Shown piece after piece: positions 9,118 to 17,959 of a stretch of DNA of 32,644 bases. The stretch is from Syntrophorhabdus sp. PtaU1.Bin058. Lineage in GTDB: Bacteria > Desulfobacterota > Syntrophorhabdia > Syntrophorhabdales > Syntrophorhabdaceae. How positions within the stretch are numbered: the stretch's first letter is position 1; each line of letters starts with the position of its first letter. Under the pieces are notes generated by a model that saw only the letters and a list, made by a program, of their open reading frames with translations, searched no databases and was not told the origin of the DNA. The DNA lies in assembly GCA_002067975.1 (NCBI GenBank), contig MVRS01000210.1, positions 1 through 32,644 of the forward strand, read 5' to 3'. The position numbers and the translations under genes are program-made.

Positions 9118-9542
9118 AATAAGTCACCAGCCGCCGGTAATACATCCGTAAGTCGTCAGGCGTAAGGGGAGCAAAAAGCGGAACACCCGTAAGGCGTTAG
9201 GGGTTAGGGGTGAAAGGTGAAAAGCGAGAAAACCCGTAATTCGTGAATCGTAATTCGTAATTGGACGAACCCTGTGAAAGGTGAAAGGCCGCAGGGCGCG
9301 GCGTTTTGTCATTGCGAGCCCGCAGGGCGTGGCAATCCCATCCTTTGAGATCGCCACGTCGCTTTGCTCCTCGCGATGACTCACAGGTGTCACGCTATGC
9401 TCCATGCCCTTTGCATTATGCTTTAATCCCCTCACGACTTACGGGTTTGTTGCTTCACGCCTCACGGATGTTCCAGGTTCTTTTGCAGTTTACTATATAC
9501 TATATACTATATACGATATACTATTCACTGTCCTTCTATGAT
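9118..9542. repeat. Intergenic repeat cluster (several heptamer families)
   Basis: No gene is seen. Heptamer words CGTAAGG/CGTTAGG, GGTGAAA and CGTAATT occupy about 9143-9270, and TATACTA/TATACGA words occupy about 9485-9530. A module reading ACATCCGTAAGT (9143, forward) and its reverse complement with GTTCCAGG (about 9464-9475) links the arrays, as it also does near 7700 and 27790. The histidine kinase stop codon lies just to the right. Confidence 0.75.
9308..9380. repeat. Palindromic GTCATTGCGAG-type intergenic element
   Basis: The segment starts GTCATTGCGAGC and ends CTCGCGATGAC, with GTGGCAATC and GATCGCCAC as inner pairs, so it folds into a long imperfect hairpin. Palindromes of this sequence type are widespread in intergenic DNA of many bacteria. 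It differs from the surrounding 7-bp repeats and is probably an independent MITE-like element. Confidence 0.75.
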
Positions 9543-11768
9543 TTACGGGTTTTTTCGTCCCACCGGGAATGACACCGTAAACGTTGTCCCTGACTGGTAG
9601 CAATCTTCTTGTGTTTTACAATGCGGACATTGCGCGATATCGCTGGGACAGAGGTCCTGGTCAGCGGGGATGAACCTGCACCGCGTGCTTGTGAGCGAGA
9701 TATCGAAACCGAATCGTTTTGCATAGAACTTCATCCGGAGAAGCTCAAGTCCCTTTCCGCCCGCGCCGAAATCATAGGGTCTTTTTGAAGAATACATCTC
9801 GGTGTCTTTCGTATGAAAAAGCCCGTCGAATATGTACTGCCGGTTATCGGCGGTTATCCCTATACCGGTATCAGTGACGCGCAGGAGTGCCCTGTCGCCC
9901 TGTTGCTCCACGGCGACCCTGATCTTCCCTCCGTCAGGGGTATTTTCGACGGCGTTCTTGATAAGGCCTTCTCCGATATCTCGCATGATGCCGGGGTCCA
10001 TAAAGATAAAGAGGTCGTTTTGTCCCTCGACCTCAAAGTGTATGGCCCTGTGTGCTGCCGTATGTTTCGCCTTCTCGACGATGGAGAGCATGAACGAATA
10101 GAGGTCGATCAACTGGAAGGAGAGGGTGCTTCCGGCCATATACTGGTTCATCCATTCTTTAACGGCGTTCAAGTGGGTGCGGATATTCCCGGGGATCTCT
10201 GATAAGCCTTCTATCCTTTGCCAGAGGCGCTCCAGCTCATCGAGGGTCGCCCCTGCCTCAAGCTCCTGGGAGACGCTGAAGATCATGTCCGTGTCCTTTG
10301 AGATATTGAAAAGCCGTTCCATGTTCCTCTCGAGGGACTCTATGAGACCTTTTACGGCCGGGTATAATTGGGTAGCGTCGAGTTTGCGCTTTAAGAGCCT
10401 TATGTTGCCCTGTATGACCGAAAGGGGGGTTTTCAGTTCGTGCGAGATGTGATTCACCGCCTTGGTCTTTGCCCTGTTCAGTTTTTCGAGTTCGTTGTGT
10501 GACCGGATCAGCGCCTCGTGTGCCTGGATCCGCTCGGTAATATCCTCGAAGGTCGTGATATGCTCACCGGTAGCGAGTTGTACGGGAATAAAGTTAACGG
10601 TTTTTACTGCCCCGTCCTTACAGGTCACATCAAAGGTCCTGGACACGAATTTATGCCCGTGCCCGGCATATTTAACGTCGTTGATCCAGGTTGCGATGAC
10701 CTTCTTTCTGTAAATGGGATCAGGAAAGGCCCTTTTGAACCATTCCCTTCCGTTCGGCACGTCATTGATGTCGTATCCGAAGAGTTCTTTGAATTTTGGA
10801 TTTATGTAGGTGAGGACCCCCTGTGCATCGATCATTGTGATGCCGAGCGGGGCATTGTCAACGAGGGTCCGGAACCTGTTGCGTTCATTCCGTAAGGTTT
10901 CTTCCGCCTCCTTGCGCCCGGTGATGTCCCTGAGATAAACGAGGTAGACAAATATGCCGCGGGATGGGATAACGGCTGCCGACACCTCAACGAAGATGGC
11001 CCTCCCGGTCTTTGTGATACCCTTGAACTCGTATCTTGACGGCACCCTTTCATTTCTCTGCCGCCTGTTGTTGATATCGATAAGTTTTTCCTTGTCATCG
11101 GGATGGGCGACGATAGTAACCGGTTTCCCGATGATATCGTCGGGAGAGTCGTATTCGAACATCTCGACGAACCGTTTATTCACGTACTGGTGCTTGTTTT
11201 CGTGGATGATGGCCACGCCGTCGTTGGAATGCTCGATAGCGGTCCTGTAACGCTCCTCGCTCTCGATGAGCGCCGCCTCCACCTTTTTCCGCTGGGTAAT
11301 GTCCTGCATCGTCCCTTCATAGTAAAGGAGGGTTCCCCTGTCGTCCCGGACCTCCCGGACGTTTATCAGTATCCACTGGAGGCTCCTGTCTTTCCGGTAC
11401 ATCCGGACTTCATAGTTCTGCACCGCTCCATGCCTGTGGAGCTGATCTATCAGCGTGAAGCCGTCAGCAGGGTTTACGTAAAGCTGCCGGGCGATATTCG
11501 ATACGGACTGCACGAGATCTTCAGGTGAATCATATCCGTGGATGCGGGCGAGCGACGGGTTGGCGCTGATAAACCTCCCGTCCACACTTGCCTGGAATAT
11601 CCCCTCAGTCGCGTTCTCGTATATGTTATGGTATTTTTCCTCCGCCTGCCGCAAGGCCCTCTCGACATTTTGCCGCTCTTCACCGGTCTTTTCGAGTTTT
11701 ACGATGCACTCGCGGAGACCGGATATCTCCCGGAGCAGATCATCTTTTGTTTTGCCGGTTGTTCCCAT
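9543..11768 (-). CDS. PAS-domain sensor histidine kinase with cysteine-rich C-terminal insert
   Basis: 741 residues with no membrane segment. A short coiled coil (about 5-40) is followed by three PAS domains (about 41-160, 165-290 and 296-415, each ending in a DITxR-type tail), a HisKA domain with phospho-acceptor His near 443 in HISHELKTPL, and a HATPase domain (KNAVENTPDGG, TDTGIGI, GAGGKGLELL). Between the G2 box and the final strand lies an insert with RCRFIP, LCPSDIAQCPHC and EDC (about 697-723), six cysteines that could bind metal or sense redox. It is divergent from the TPP-enzyme operon and has no adjacent response regulator. Cytoplasmic sensing is inferred. Confidence 0.88.
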   Translation of the reverse strand: MGTTGKTKDDLLREISGLRECIVKLEKTGEERQNVERALRQAEEKYHNIYENATEGIFQASVDGRFISANPSLARIHGYDSPEDLVQSVSNIARQLYVNPADGFTLIDQLHRHGAVQNYEVRMYRKDRSLQWILINVREVRDDRGTLLYYEGTMQDITQRKKVEAALIESEERYRTAIEHSNDGVAIIHENKHQYVNKRFVEMFEYDSPDDIIGKPVTIVAHPDDKEKLIDINNRRQRNERVPSRYEFKGITKTGRAIFVEVSAAVIPSRGIFVYLVYLRDITGRKEAEETLRNERNRFRTLVDNAPLGITMIDAQGVLTYINPKFKELFGYDINDVPNGREWFKRAFPDPIYRKKVIATWINDVKYAGHGHKFVSRTFDVTCKDGAVKTVNFIPVQLATGEHITTFEDITERIQAHEALIRSHNELEKLNRAKTKAVNHISHELKTPLSVIQGNIRLLKRKLDATQLYPAVKGLIESLERNMERLFNISKDTDMIFSVSQELEAGATLDELERLWQRIEGLSEIPGNIRTHLNAVKEWMNQYMAGSTLSFQLIDLYSFMLSIVEKAKHTAAHRAIHFEVEGQNDLFIFMDPGIMRDIGEGLIKNAVENTPDGGKIRVAVEQQGDRALLRVTDTGIGITADNRQYIFDGLFHTKDTEMYSSKRPYDFGAGGKGLELLRMKFYAKRFGFDISLTSTRCRFIPADQDLCPSDIAQCPHCKTQEDCYQSGTTFTVSFPVGRKNP

Positions 11769-11788
11769 GTAATATCTTTCAGAGAATC

Positions 11789-11825
11789 ATTATAAAATAT
11801 TTTTAGTGTTTTTGAATGGTATAAT
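11789..11825. promoter_or_regulatory. Divergent promoter region between kinase and TPP operon
   Basis: On the + strand TGGTATAAT (11817-11825) is an extended -10 element about 55 bp before the TPP-enzyme start. On the minus strand TATAAT (11794-11789) with TTCAAA 16 bp upstream could serve the histidine kinase. The two promoters would overlap back to back, so one bound regulator could affect both. Read by eye. Confidence 0.55.
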
Positions 11826-11882
11826 TGTAAAATATCTCTGACGGATAACAGAAGGGGCGCGTCCCTGAAAGGAGAAGATGGT

Positions 11883-13433
11883 ATGAACGGTGCGGAGATG
11901 CTTTTGAGGACGGCGGCAGAAGCCGGTGTCGGGATCTGTTTCGCCAATGCCGGGACTACCGAGCTGCCTATCGTCATTGCCCTTGATTCGATCCCGGAGA
12001 TCAAGGCGGTCCTCGGTCTTTTTGAGGGTGTCTGCACCGGCGCTGCCGACGGTTACGGCAGGATGACCGGGAGACCGGCAATGGTCCTCCTCCATCTTGG
12101 CCCCGGTTTCGCAAACGGTATCGCTAACCTCCACAATGCGAAACGGGCCGGCACGCCTTTACTGAACGTCATCGGCGAACACGCGACGTGGCACCGTGCC
12201 GCAGACCCGCCGCTGGCCATGGACATTGAGGCCCTTACCGGCGCCGTTTCCGGGTGGCAGCGGACAAACGCCTCTGCCGGAGAAATCTCAATCGATACGG
12301 CGGATGCGGTCGCCGCGGCCCTTGCAGGGCGGATATCGAGCCTGATCGTTCCCCACGACCATCAGTTGTCGGAATGTGCGAAAGCGGCAATCGTCAAAAC
12401 CCGATTCTCTTTCGCCCCTGTTGACAGCCGCGAGGTGGAAAGGGCGGAACAGGTTTTGCGGTCCGGCAAAAAGACCGCCCTCATGCTCGGCAAGAGGGCG
12501 TTGCGCAAAAACGGGCTCCTGGCGGCGGCGAGGATCAAGGCCGCCACGGGCTGTGACCTTTTTGCCGAGACCTTTCCGGGATACGTGGAGCGCGGCGCAG
12601 GGTTGCCCCGCGTTGCGCGTCTTCCCTATTTCCCGGAAGAGGCGATTGCGATGCTTTCCGGATATGAAGCGGTGGTGATAGCGGGGGCCCACGATCCGGT
12701 AACGTTTTTCGGTTACGAAGGCGTTGACAGCTTTATCATCTCCCTGGAGCAGACAAAGATCCAGGTCGGCATGGGCGGACAGGATATCATTGACGTGCTT
12801 GAATATCTCGCCGGTCCCTCCGGCGCATCAGGAGAAAGGCTTGCGGGCGACGACACCTCTGCCCCGTTGAAACATCCCGGCATCCCTGCCGGAGGATTGA
12901 CGGCAGAGAAGATCAGTCTCGTCGTGGCGGCGTTGCAACCCGAGGGTGCGATCATTGTCGATGAAGGCATTACCTCTTCATTCTCTTATTATGATCTCTC
13001 GGCATCTGCGGCCCCGCATACATTGCTGACCATTACAGGCGGCTCCATAGGCTACGGCATGCCCTGCGCGATCGGCGCCGCACTGGCCTGTCCCGACCGG
13101 CCCGTCATCAATATCCAGGCAGACGGAAGCGCCCTCTATACCGTCCAGTCGCTGTGGACGCAAGCACGCGAAGGGTTGAACGTGAAGACCCTTATCTGTT
13201 CCAACAGGAGCTACCGCATCCTCGAGATGGAGCTTGCCCGCGCCGGCATCACCTCTCCAGGACCAAATATCAGGTCGCTCGTAGGACTTGACGGCCCGGC
13301 GATAGACTGGGTAAAGCTCGCAGCCGGTTTCGGCGTCCCCGGCGCATCGGTAAGAACCGCTGAAGACCTCGCGCGCGTGCTCGGCAGGACGCTCGCAGAG
13401 CCGGGTCCGTTCCTCATCGAGATGATCCTGTAA
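11883..13433 (+). CDS. Acetolactate synthase large-subunit-like TPP-dependent enzyme
   Basis: 516 residues of the POX/ALS/benzoylformate decarboxylase superfamily. The N-terminal pyrimidine-binding domain has the catalytic Glu in FEGVCTGAADGYGR (Glu about 48). A central domain follows, then the C-terminal pyrophosphate-binding domain with QADGSALYTVQSLWTQ and SNRSY in place of the usual GDG...NN. I recall the ADG form from a subfamily annotated as acetolactate synthase large subunit but not shown to make branched-chain amino acids. The substrate is unknown; a 2-oxo acid decarboxylase or ligase is likely. AAAGGAG precedes the ATG, and cupin and metallopeptidase genes follow on the same strand. 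No ilvN-like subunit is nearby. Confidence 0.82.
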   Translation: MNGAEMLLRTAAEAGVGICFANAGTTELPIVIALDSIPEIKAVLGLFEGVCTGAADGYGRMTGRPAMVLLHLGPGFANGIANLHNAKRAGTPLLNVIGEHATWHRAADPPLAMDIEALTGAVSGWQRTNASAGEISIDTADAVAAALAGRISSLIVPHDHQLSECAKAAIVKTRFSFAPVDSREVERAEQVLRSGKKTALMLGKRALRKNGLLAAARIKAATGCDLFAETFPGYVERGAGLPRVARLPYFPEEAIAMLSGYEAVVIAGAHDPVTFFGYEGVDSFIISLEQTKIQVGMGGQDIIDVLEYLAGPSGASGERLAGDDTSAPLKHPGIPAGGLTAEKISLVVAALQPEGAIIVDEGITSSFSYYDLSASAAPHTLLTITGGSIGYGMPCAIGAALACPDRPVINIQADGSALYTVQSLWTQAREGLNVKTLICSNRSYRILEMELARAGITSPGPNIRSLVGLDGPAIDWVKLAAGFGVPGASVRTAEDLARVLGRTLAEPGPFLIEMIL

Positions 13434-13471
13434 CGGAAGATGAGAAAGACAATCATTGATAAGGAGGCGGT

Positions 13472-13789
13472 ATGGTAGTGAAATCGGATGAGGCACAGGG
13501 AAGAAGCTTCCTGGGGGTCGATTTCGTCCTGCTCTCCCATGGCCCGGAATCGATGGTAACGAAGATGCTCTATAAGAAGGGCGACGCTGTCCCCTCACAT
13601 AAGCATCCGAACGAACAGAGCGGATACGTGATCTCCGGGAGATATACTATCGTCATCGGCAATGTTGCGCACAGGATAGGTCCCGGCGATTCTTACTCCA
13701 TTCCCCGCGACATTGAGCATCGCATTGAGATCATTGAGCCCGGTGAGGTATTGGACTTCTTCAGCCCGCCGAGGAAGGACTACCTGTAG
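13472..13789 (+). CDS. Small single-domain cupin protein
   Basis: 105 residues forming one cupin beta-barrel. Motif 1 is PSHKHPNEQSGYVISG (two His and a Glu-like ligand set, about residues 36-51); motif 2 is GDSYSIPRDIEHRIE with a further His, so a metal site is likely. AAGGAGG lies four bases before ATG. The gene begins 38 bp after the TPP-enzyme stop and ends in a one-base overlap with the next gene. Small cupins of this kind act as isomerases, dioxygenases or ligand sensors, and sequence alone does not decide which. The operon context suggests a link to the TPP enzyme's substrate or product. Confidence 0.85.
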   Translation: MVVKSDEAQGRSFLGVDFVLLSHGPESMVTKMLYKKGDAVPSHKHPNEQSGYVISGRYTIVIGNVAHRIGPGDSYSIPRDIEHRIEIIEPGEVLDFFSPPRKDYL

Positions 13790-14529
13790 TGCAAAAACGG
13801 TATCTCTCCGAACGATTCGAAAAATCGCCGACCATTACGGAAACGTTTTCAGTGGCGGATCATCTCCGCATCAGTTACGCAGACCGGGACGTGCCTGCCC
13901 TCCCTTTGATCCGGGAGTCCTTTCTACGGGCATACGCATATGTCAAAGACTGGTTTGACTGTCGGGACGATATTGCGGTAGACCTCTGGGTGGCGCCCAC
14001 GCAGGCTGACTTAGAGTATATGACATGTATGCGTTGCGAAGAGACCTTCTTTTGTGCACCGGGGATTCGAGACGGGATGAACGTGATCCTCTTTGTCTCA
14101 CCGCTACGCTGCCGGATGAATGCCGACCCGGACCGTCTCGCGGGTATCCTGGCCCATGAGATTACCCATCATGTTGTGAGAGACATATCGCGCGCTACTG
14201 TGTTTTCAATGAAACGCAAAGAAAAAAGGGACGTACCGATGTGGCTGGAAGAAGGACTGTGTCAGTTCATAGACAGTGAAGTGTATCCTCCCCTTCGGCA
14301 GATACGTGCCGGGAAAATTGCCGGGATAACGAAGTGGTATGATCGTGAAGAGTTATGGGATGACCTCTCCTCCTGCGACGATGCGGACAGGGCCTATCTC
14401 CAGGCATACAAAGAGGTCAGAACCTTTGTGGAGACAAACGGCAAGGAAGAGATCATCCGGCTGTTATATCTGAACCGGACCCATTGCATGAACTGGAATG
14501 ACCTGCCGGGATTCGACACTTTCACATAG
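13789..14529 (+). CDS. Putative zinc metallopeptidase (gluzincin type)
   Basis: 246 residues starting at a GTG that overlaps the cupin stop (TAGTG). HEITHH near residues 123-128 is an HExxH zinc site, and WLEEGLCQFIDSE about 25 residues later supplies the expected third ligand Glu, as in peptidase MA-like gluzincins. Two cysteines (MRCEE, FFCAPG) lie upstream. No signal peptide is evident, so it may act in the cytoplasm. It is the third gene of the TPP-cupin operon and ends convergently, eight bases from the receiver-domain stop of the next gene. Peptidase activity is inferred from the motif only. Confidence 0.75.
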   Translation: MQKRYLSERFEKSPTITETFSVADHLRISYADRDVPALPLIRESFLRAYAYVKDWFDCRDDIAVDLWVAPTQADLEYMTCMRCEETFFCAPGIRDGMNVILFVSPLRCRMNADPDRLAGILAHEITHHVVRDISRATVFSMKRKEKRDVPMWLEEGLCQFIDSEVYPPLRQIRAGKIAGITKWYDREELWDDLSSCDDADRAYLQAYKEVRTFVETNGKEEIIRLLYLNRTHCMNWNDLPGFDTFT

Positions 14530-14546
14530 ACAAAAGATTATTTGTC
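14529..14546. terminator. Small hairpin between convergent genes
   Basis: GACAAA and TTTGTC flank a six-base loop in the 8-bp gap and stop codons of two convergent genes. There is no long T run on either side, so termination strength is doubtful. Confidence 0.3.
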
Positions 14547-14904
14547 CAATACCGTCCTTACCTTCAGGAGTAGTTCGTCAGGCAGCAGGGGTTTTGATAT
14601 AAAGTCGATGGTGTCGTCATGGATCCCCTTGTCAAGGATGACGTCACCTGTATACCCGCTGGTGAATAACACCTTTATAGCAGGATGTGCCTTCTGTATC
14701 TCCTCGTAGACCTCTTTTCCGTTCTTCTTCGGCATCACCACATCGAGGATCGTGAGATCTACAGCGTCTTTGTATTCCATGAACCTCCGGACGGCGTCCT
14801 CACCATCGACGGCCTCTATGACGGTGTATCCCCACATGGAAAGAATTTCTTTGGTAAGGTTTCTTACTATGGGGTCATCCTCGGCAAGGAGGATAGTTTC
14901 TCTA
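14538..14904 (-). pseudogene. Receiver domain cut off from its hybrid kinase by the poly-G tract
   Basis: Reading from just after the tract, this frame encodes a complete REC domain: [15 protein letters not shown] with the acidic pair, the phospho-acceptor Asp in LDVVMPKKNG, FTSGYTGD, and the Lys in FISKPLLPDE. The only in-frame ATG (14837) lies after the acidic pair and lacks a Shine-Dalgarno sequence, so an independent functional start is unlikely. The kinase upstream is of the class that commonly carries a C-terminal REC. With 28 G the frames disagree; 26 or 29 G would join them. I therefore read this as the C-terminal part of one hybrid kinase gene, out of frame in this copy. Confidence 0.8.
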
Positions 14905-17308
14905 CCCCCCCCCCCCCCCCCCCCCCCCCCCCGAATAGGGCGGCGGCGGGTGCCGCTGCTTTTGCCTTGGTTTTTACTAAGGGAATATAGATGTGGAACG
15001 TTGTGCCGTGATCCGATTCACTCTCCGCATTGATATATCCGTTGTGCTGTTTTACAATCCCATAGACTGTGGAAAGGCCAAGGCCGGTCCCCTTCCCGAC
15101 CTCTTTGGTGGTAAAGAAGGGGTCGAAGATCCTTTTTATTGTCTCCTTATCCATACCGACACCGGTGTCGGAGACAGTGATGAGGACATAAGCGCCCGGT
15201 TGACCGTATCCGCGGCTCATGATGAATGCGTGGTTGATCTCGGTTATCCGTGTTTCAATAGTCAGCTTACCGCCTCTGGGCATGGCATCCCGTGCGTTTG
15301 TGGCGAGGTTCATCAATACCTGGTCTATCTGGGTAATGTCCGCCATCACTATGATATCTTCGCGGGCAAGGTGTATATCCAGCATGATATCCTCGGTGAG
15401 AAGGCGTTTTAAAAGCTTTGCAGTCCCCTTGATGGCAGTATTGATATTGACGGGTTTCAGCCTTATGGCCTGCTGTCTGCTGAATACGAGGAGACTGCGG
15501 ATCAGTTCGGCGCCATTCTGAGACATAGCAAGTATCTGATCCACGTAGTGTCTTAGGGGGTTTGTCTTTTCCATCTTTTTCAGGAGGAGGGAGCCGTATC
15601 CGTTAAGCGCCGTGAGGATGTTGTTGAAGTCATGGGCAATCCCTCCTGCAAGCGTCCCTATCGCCTCCATCTTCTGGGATTGCAGGAGCTGGGCCTCGAG
15701 ATGCTTGTGCTCGGTGATGTCCTCTTCAATACCCTGGAAGTAGAGAAATTTTCCCCTCTCGTCATAAATACCCCACATGTTGACAGAGACCCATATTTTA
15801 TTTCCATCCTTTTTATAAAACTGTGTTTCAAATGCCCTTACCTCGCCGTCCCGTTCAATGATCTCCATAATATGTTTACGGTCTTCCGGGTTTACGTAGA
15901 TCTGGTCGGGGATGTTTGTAATTGATTGGACCATCTCGTCATAGGAATCATATCCCAGCATGCGGAAGAATGCAGGATTCGCCATGAGGAATTTCCCTTC
16001 CCTGGTTGTCTGGTAGATGCCTTCTATGGAGTTTTCGAAGATGGAGCGGTACTGTTCTTCGCTTTTCCGGAGTGCGGCCTCCATCTGTTTGCGCTCTGTG
16101 ATGTCGGCAACGATGCCGTGCCATAATACGTCCCCGTTGTTCAACTGTTCGGGGTGCGACTCGATCCGCAGCCATTTAACGGTGTCTGCGACGATGACCC
16201 TGCCTTCCCATAAAAAGGGCTGAATTGCCTCAATCCGCTCCCTGTTCAGCTTTCTAAAGGCATCAAACTCCTCGGGATGAATAGACAGGTCCACAATTTT
16301 CGGGTTCGCCAGTATGGCCTCTGCGGACATGGCGAGTATCTCCGCCATCCTGGGACTGACATACTTAAAGGAAACCCCTCCGTTTTTTGTGGTACGCAAG
16401 AGATAGGCGCCAACCGGGATATTGGAGACCAGATGGTCGTATTGCCGTTTGCTCTCCCGCAACGCCTCTTCTGCACGCTTGCGTTCGGTGATGTCCCTTA
16501 TGGCCGCAAGGTGCGATTTCCGTCCGTTCCAGACCAAATGGGTAGCGGTAATCTCAACAGGGAACACGGTGCCGTCCTTTTTCCTGTGATAGCGGAGCGG
16601 GACCATGGTCAGTTCTTTATGTGTGGCTTCTCGCGTTCGTTCCGGTTCGGCAGACAGGTCTTTGTGATTTTTCCTGAGAAGTTCTTCCTTGCTGTATCCG
16701 TAAAGAAAGGACGCGGCCTTGTTGGCTTCAAGGATCTGGCCAGTTTCATTATCGATAAGAAAGATTGCGTCCGACTCCATGTCAAAAAGACGATGGTACT
16801 TCTCTTCGTTGTTCCTGGCAATCGTTTCTGTTTGTGTGCGTTCGGTGATGTCCCGGGATACAGACAAGAGGCATTTCTGACCTCCGATCTCAACCAGTCT
16901 ACCGGAAAACATGGCCTGTCGGATCTCATTGTTCCCTATTTTGAACTCTAATGCAATGTTGTCAATAAACCCTGTGTCGCTCAGGCGATTGAGTATCGCA
17001 TTTCTGCTTTCATTGTTGACCCAGATACCGACTTCTGTAGTGGTGCGACCTATCAATGCATCCCGTGAGTAATGAGACTGCGCGACAAAGGCCTGGTTGA
17101 CGTCGATGATGCGGCCATCATCGAGATCGGTGATTGCCATAGGGTCCGGGGCAAGATCAAAAAAGACATGGTAAGGATAATCATTCCTCCACGGGTCTTC
17201 CTCGTCTTTATTGGGTTTTGCTTCGAATTTTTCCAGCTCTTTGATTTTCTGTTTCAGTAAGGAATTTTCTTTGAGCAGTTCCTCGCTTATTCCGGAAGGG
17301 CATTTCAT
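14867..17308 (-). CDS. Four-PAS hybrid histidine kinase, ended early by frameshift at a G tract
   Basis: 813 residues from the ATG at 17308, chosen because AGGAGG lies four bases upstream; a 19-codon longer frame exists. An N-terminal coiled coil is followed by four PAS domains (starting about 45, 170, 290 and 415), HisKA with phospho-acceptor His near 560 in [11 protein letters not shown], and HATPase ([38 protein letters not shown]). A basic, Ala-rich linker then enters nine glycine codons from the 28-G tract, followed by about twelve out-of-frame residues and a stop at 14867. No membrane segments are seen. The fourth PAS resembles the first PAS of the kinase at 9543-11768, so the two genes are related. 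Confidence 0.87.
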   Translation of the reverse strand: MKCPSGISEELLKENSLLKQKIKELEKFEAKPNKDEEDPWRNDYPYHVFFDLAPDPMAITDLDDGRIIDVNQAFVAQSHYSRDALIGRTTTEVGIWVNNESRNAILNRLSDTGFIDNIALEFKIGNNEIRQAMFSGRLVEIGGQKCLLSVSRDITERTQTETIARNNEEKYHRLFDMESDAIFLIDNETGQILEANKAASFLYGYSKEELLRKNHKDLSAEPERTREATHKELTMVPLRYHRKKDGTVFPVEITATHLVWNGRKSHLAAIRDITERKRAEEALRESKRQYDHLVSNIPVGAYLLRTTKNGGVSFKYVSPRMAEILAMSAEAILANPKIVDLSIHPEEFDAFRKLNRERIEAIQPFLWEGRVIVADTVKWLRIESHPEQLNNGDVLWHGIVADITERKQMEAALRKSEEQYRSIFENSIEGIYQTTREGKFLMANPAFFRMLGYDSYDEMVQSITNIPDQIYVNPEDRKHIMEIIERDGEVRAFETQFYKKDGNKIWVSVNMWGIYDERGKFLYFQGIEEDITEHKHLEAQLLQSQKMEAIGTLAGGIAHDFNNILTALNGYGSLLLKKMEKTNPLRHYVDQILAMSQNGAELIRSLLVFSRQQAIRLKPVNINTAIKGTAKLLKRLLTEDIMLDIHLAREDIIVMADITQIDQVLMNLATNARDAMPRGGKLTIETRITEINHAFIMSRGYGQPGAYVLITVSDTGVGMDKETIKRIFDPFFTTKEVGKGTGLGLSTVYGIVKQHNGYINAESESDHGTTFHIYIPLVKTKAKAAAPAAALFGGGGGGGGGVEKLSSLPRMTP
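14905..14932. repeat. Run of 28 C (28 G in the coding strand)
   Basis: An uninterrupted mononucleotide tract at the junction of kinase and receiver domains. On the coding strand the frame passes TTC, nine GGG codons, then GTA. The three possible lengths modulo 3 give three outcomes: remainder 2 fuses the receiver, remainder 1 (this copy) adds a short tail, remainder 0 stops at once at TAG. It may be a slipped-strand switch or a sequencing or assembly artefact. Confidence 0.95.
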
Positions 17309-17365
17309 TTGACCTCCTATGGGAAGCTGGTGCGTCAAAATAGTTGGTATCAAATGCGAATCCAC

Positions 17366-17740
17366 GTGGATTCAACGATAACAGCATATAACCTGATTAT
17401 TCTATAACACAATATCTGAAAGGTGAAGATTTTTGTTTATTCATTGCTGTGAAGAGCAGAAGGCGAGAAGAGCAGTGAATAGTATATCGTATATAGTATA
17501 TAGTGGACTGCGAAAGAACCTGATACCTGAAGATGACTGTTTAAGCCGTCAGCTATCAGCAAATCGGTTTTTCCGGTTTATCCAGTTCATCTGGTTACAA
17601 CCAGAGAAACTGTTATAACTTCGCTGGTTGCTGCAACTACTCTGAACACACGATCACAATCAATCGCGAGAAACACAATCTTCAGGCAATTCCCCTCTTT
17701 TTGTGGTAAAATTAATGGATTACAATAGACGAGGTGAATT
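17366..17740. repeat. Intergenic region with heptamer array and a dispersed 50-bp repeat
   Basis: No gene is seen. GTGAATA/GTATATC/GTATATA heptamers run from about 17475 to 17510 and are followed by GGACTGCGAAAGAACCTG, the same joint found near 9480. A segment at 17581-17630 (CAGTTCATCTGGTT, then ACAACCAGA and AAACTGTTAT) recurs with changes at 23131-23180. GCCGTCA/GCTATCA words lie at about 17548. The antitoxin promoter must lie in the last 100 bp, but I see no clear -35/-10 pair. Confidence 0.65.
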
Positions 17741-17959
17741 ATGACGAAGCTATTGGAAAAGGCATTTAAGAAAGCGTCCAAACTGCCACAGGTTGAACAG
17801 AATGCCCTTGCCAAATGGATGATGGAGGAACTGGAAGCTGAAAACAAATGGGAGAGGACATTTGCCGCGTCTGAAGATGTGTTGGACAAGCTTGCCGATG
17901 AAGCTATTGCTGCACATAAGCGGGGGAAAACAAAACCGTTGAACATCAAGGCATTATGA
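17741..17959 (+). CDS. Antitoxin of a RelE/ParE-type toxin-antitoxin pair
   Basis: A 72-residue, highly charged helical protein whose stop overlaps the toxin start in ATGA, the usual antitoxin-first arrangement. GAGGTG lies five bases before the ATG. I see no clear ribbon-helix-helix or helix-turn-helix, so the antitoxin family is not certain; the C-terminal half (from about residue 40) is the likely toxin-binding part. In known type II systems such proteins block the toxin and repress their own promoter. The call rests mainly on size and on the neighbour. Confidence 0.75.
   Translation: MTKLLEKAFKKASKLPQVEQNALAKWMMEELEAENKWERTFAASEDVLDKLADEAIAAHKRGKTKPLNIKAL

Noticed and set aside
9308-9380. 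Member of the heptamer system
   Set aside because: This palindrome has no 7-bp period and resembles a widespread GTCATTGCGAG-type element, so it is treated separately.
14538-14837. Independent 99-residue response regulator starting at ATG 14837
   Set aside because: That start would omit the acidic pair and first strand of the receiver and lacks a Shine-Dalgarno sequence; the domain is better read as the cut-off end of the hybrid kinase.
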